Source of the DNA: Epiperipatus broadwayi
Lineage: Eukaryota; Onychophora; Udeonychophora; Euonychophora; Peripatidae
DNA: 64,000 nucleotides
NCBI GenBank assembly: GCA_028023455.1
Contig: JAQFVV010000111.1
Location: forward strand, 3,333,443 to 3,397,442
Direction: 5' to 3'
Position 1 is the first letter of the stretch. Each line of letters opens with the position of its first letter. Positions 62,366 to 64,000 of the stretch are shown here, piece after piece. The notes beneath the pieces were generated by a model. The model did no database searches. It was not told where the DNA came from and saw only the letters and a program-made list of their open reading frames with translations. A program made the translations under genes and the position numbers.

Positions 62366-62867
62366 TCATGACAAGTTAAAAAGATCTCAAATTTTTTTTA
62401 TCATTTTTTTAAACACAACTGTTTTAAAATTAAAATAAACATTAATCTATCAATTTAAATAGAGAACTTAGCTACTGATTTATTATAAATATATAATTAT
62501 GTACACATAATAAATGTAATACAGACTGTAAAAACAGTGTTTCCTCTAGGGGTACACTAATGTATGCACACAGTGCTAAAAAACTAATGCATGAAGAAAA
62601 TACATCTGCACACAGTAAAATTCAAAAATATTTTTGTACTGATGCACTGACAATCAGACTGCACCCAATATATATCATTGATCTTGGAACAATCTCCTGA
62701 CATCACATATGCTGAATGCATAGTTTTCTCCAGTATATCACATACATTCATTTAACATGGATGCTTTTCTCTACCTTTATATGTTTTATGAGAGTAAACT
62801 TTTCATTTTTATTAATTTTTATCATTGGTACATTAGTTTTGTTAAATAAAACTATATTATTACTATG
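62366..62867. other. AT-rich DNA, no gene
   Basis: Nothing recognisable before the MITE. Confidence 0.5.
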
Positions 62868-62869
62868 TA

Positions 62870-63834
62870 CACCTGGGTCTCATTTTATGCGGATTATTTT
62901 AATGTGATTTCGAAGTTATGCGATTTATGTTTCTTCTTCATATCTTTTATATTTCACTATATTTATTAGATATCAAGAAATTTAAATTATTAATAACTTA
63001 TTTTGTCTTGAAATACTTTTTTTTCAAAAATATAAAGTTATATTAGCAGCTAACGTGAATATGGCATGAAGCTGTATTTAGAACTTAGTTTCTATGTAAA
63101 TAACCTATTTATACTAATGAGTAAATAATAATAATATATTTATACTTACATATAAAAATATTGTAATAAATATTCAAAAAATTTAAACTTTTAAAACGTA
63201 TTTTGTTATATATAACAGAAATAAATAATCTTTTAGATTTTTAAAATAAAAAATGAAGATTTTATAAACTGAAAATAATCTTTCTAATGATAATGTATAA
63301 TCTTTTTGTTTTGATTGCAGTCTTATTTTTTTAATATAGAAACAAAAAACCATTAACACAGCACAAGACTGAAAATGGCACTAGTTGTACATCACATCGC
63401 GAATAAAAATAAAGTAGCTAACAGGTTTTTCTGGACATAATTGCTGAGAAATTCTTGACTTTGCTTAAGTAGAAGCCACAATACATCACATCACATCGAA
63501 TCTGATTTTTTACCAGTTTACAAATGAATGCTAGTGGTAATGATTAAAATATGTATGAAAAATGTAAAATTAAATACTGTAGTAATAAAAAAAGTTTGTC
63601 TTGTATTAATTTTTTTCAAATATTTGAAACTTTTTATTAGTCATACTTTATTTGCTTATTTTTTTAATGCAAATTTTAAAGTAATTTTTTTTTGTTGCTT
63701 TGCTTTTATGCGAATTCTGAAAATTACAACACTTATCCCCCATTTTTCAAGGTAAATTAAGCCTATTTTTGTACGATTTTTTTAATGTGGCTTTTCTGTG
63801 GAACCTATCTATCACATAAAATGAGACACAGGTG
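62870..63834 (+). mobile_element. pogo/Tigger-like MITE, 965 bp, intact ends and TA target duplication
   Basis: Left end CACCTGGGTCTCATTTTATG; right end, reverse-complemented, CACCTGTGTCTCATTTTATG (one mismatch in 20). TA flanks at 62868-62869 and 63835-63836. Internal landmarks shared with the 45.2 kb copy: GAAGTTATGCGATTTATGTT, GGCACTAGTTGTACATCACA, ATAATTGCTGAGAAATTCTT, ACATCACATCACATCGAATC, GCTTTGCTTTTATGCGAATT, TTTTTGTACGATTTTTT. No transposase. The frame at 63528-63755 is incidental. Confidence 0.88.
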
Positions 63835-63836
63835 TA

Positions 63837-64000
63837 TAATAAATTTATATTATTATATTATGTATATTATTATATTATGTACTATATTATTTAAACTATA
63901 TTGTTAAATTTATTTTTTTACTTGATTTATTAACAGCTATGGCCTTAGAAAAAAAGTTTGAAAGGAAATAAAAGCCTGTGAGTTTAAAATTGAATACTCA
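63837..64000. other. AT-rich DNA at window end
   Basis: TATTATATTATGTA repeats at about 63846-63890; nothing else. Confidence 0.5.

Overview
This 64 kb window reads as AT-rich nuclear DNA from an animal, most likely an invertebrate. It is dominated by microsatellites, short interspersed repeats and decayed transposons. I found no intact host protein gene, no rRNA, no CRISPR array and no bacterial-style operon. The phylum cannot be fixed from the sequence alone. The evidence is the very low G+C by eye, long perfect simple repeats, and the mix of element types: an RTE-type LINE, a Penelope-like element, a ZMYM-type hAT transposon, pogo-like MITEs and tRNA-derived SINEs. Most open frames over 60 codons are chance frames in AT-rich DNA or in simple repeats.

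Layout. 1-13 kb: three tRNA-Gly-derived SINEs plus a truncated fourth, a (ATT)n array beside a fold-back repeat at 3.3 kb, and two degenerate RTE tails at 6.9 and 12.2-12.7 kb. 14.0-15.0 kb: a 982-bp uninterrupted TATC array. 16-17 kb: (AAT)n/(AAC)n and a hairpin with 118-bp arms. 17-27 kb: mostly featureless, with one dispersed repeat at 23.7 kb. 27.06-29.11 kb: a 5'-truncated RTE LINE bounded by an 11-bp target-site duplication, open except for two in-frame stops. 32.0 kb: an RTE endonuclease fragment. 34.2-36.8 kb: a broken hAT transposase. 39.3-40.7 kb: a 408-bp-unit repeat array that reverses direction. 43-52 kb: a dense cluster of SINEs, a fold-back family with a conserved core, a pogo-like MITE nested inside one fold-back copy, and a Penelope-like relic with a GIY-YIG-like remnant. 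52-64 kb: mostly featureless, with one more RTE relic, the third copy of the dispersed repeat and a second pogo-like MITE.

Nothing here works together as a pathway. The common thread is successive transposon insertions whose junctions (target-site duplications, a paralogous empty site, nested copies) can be read directly. The RTE LINE at 27 kb gives a local reference for recognising the older RTE fragments. The SINEs probably relied on LINE machinery in trans, but the sequence does not say which LINE.
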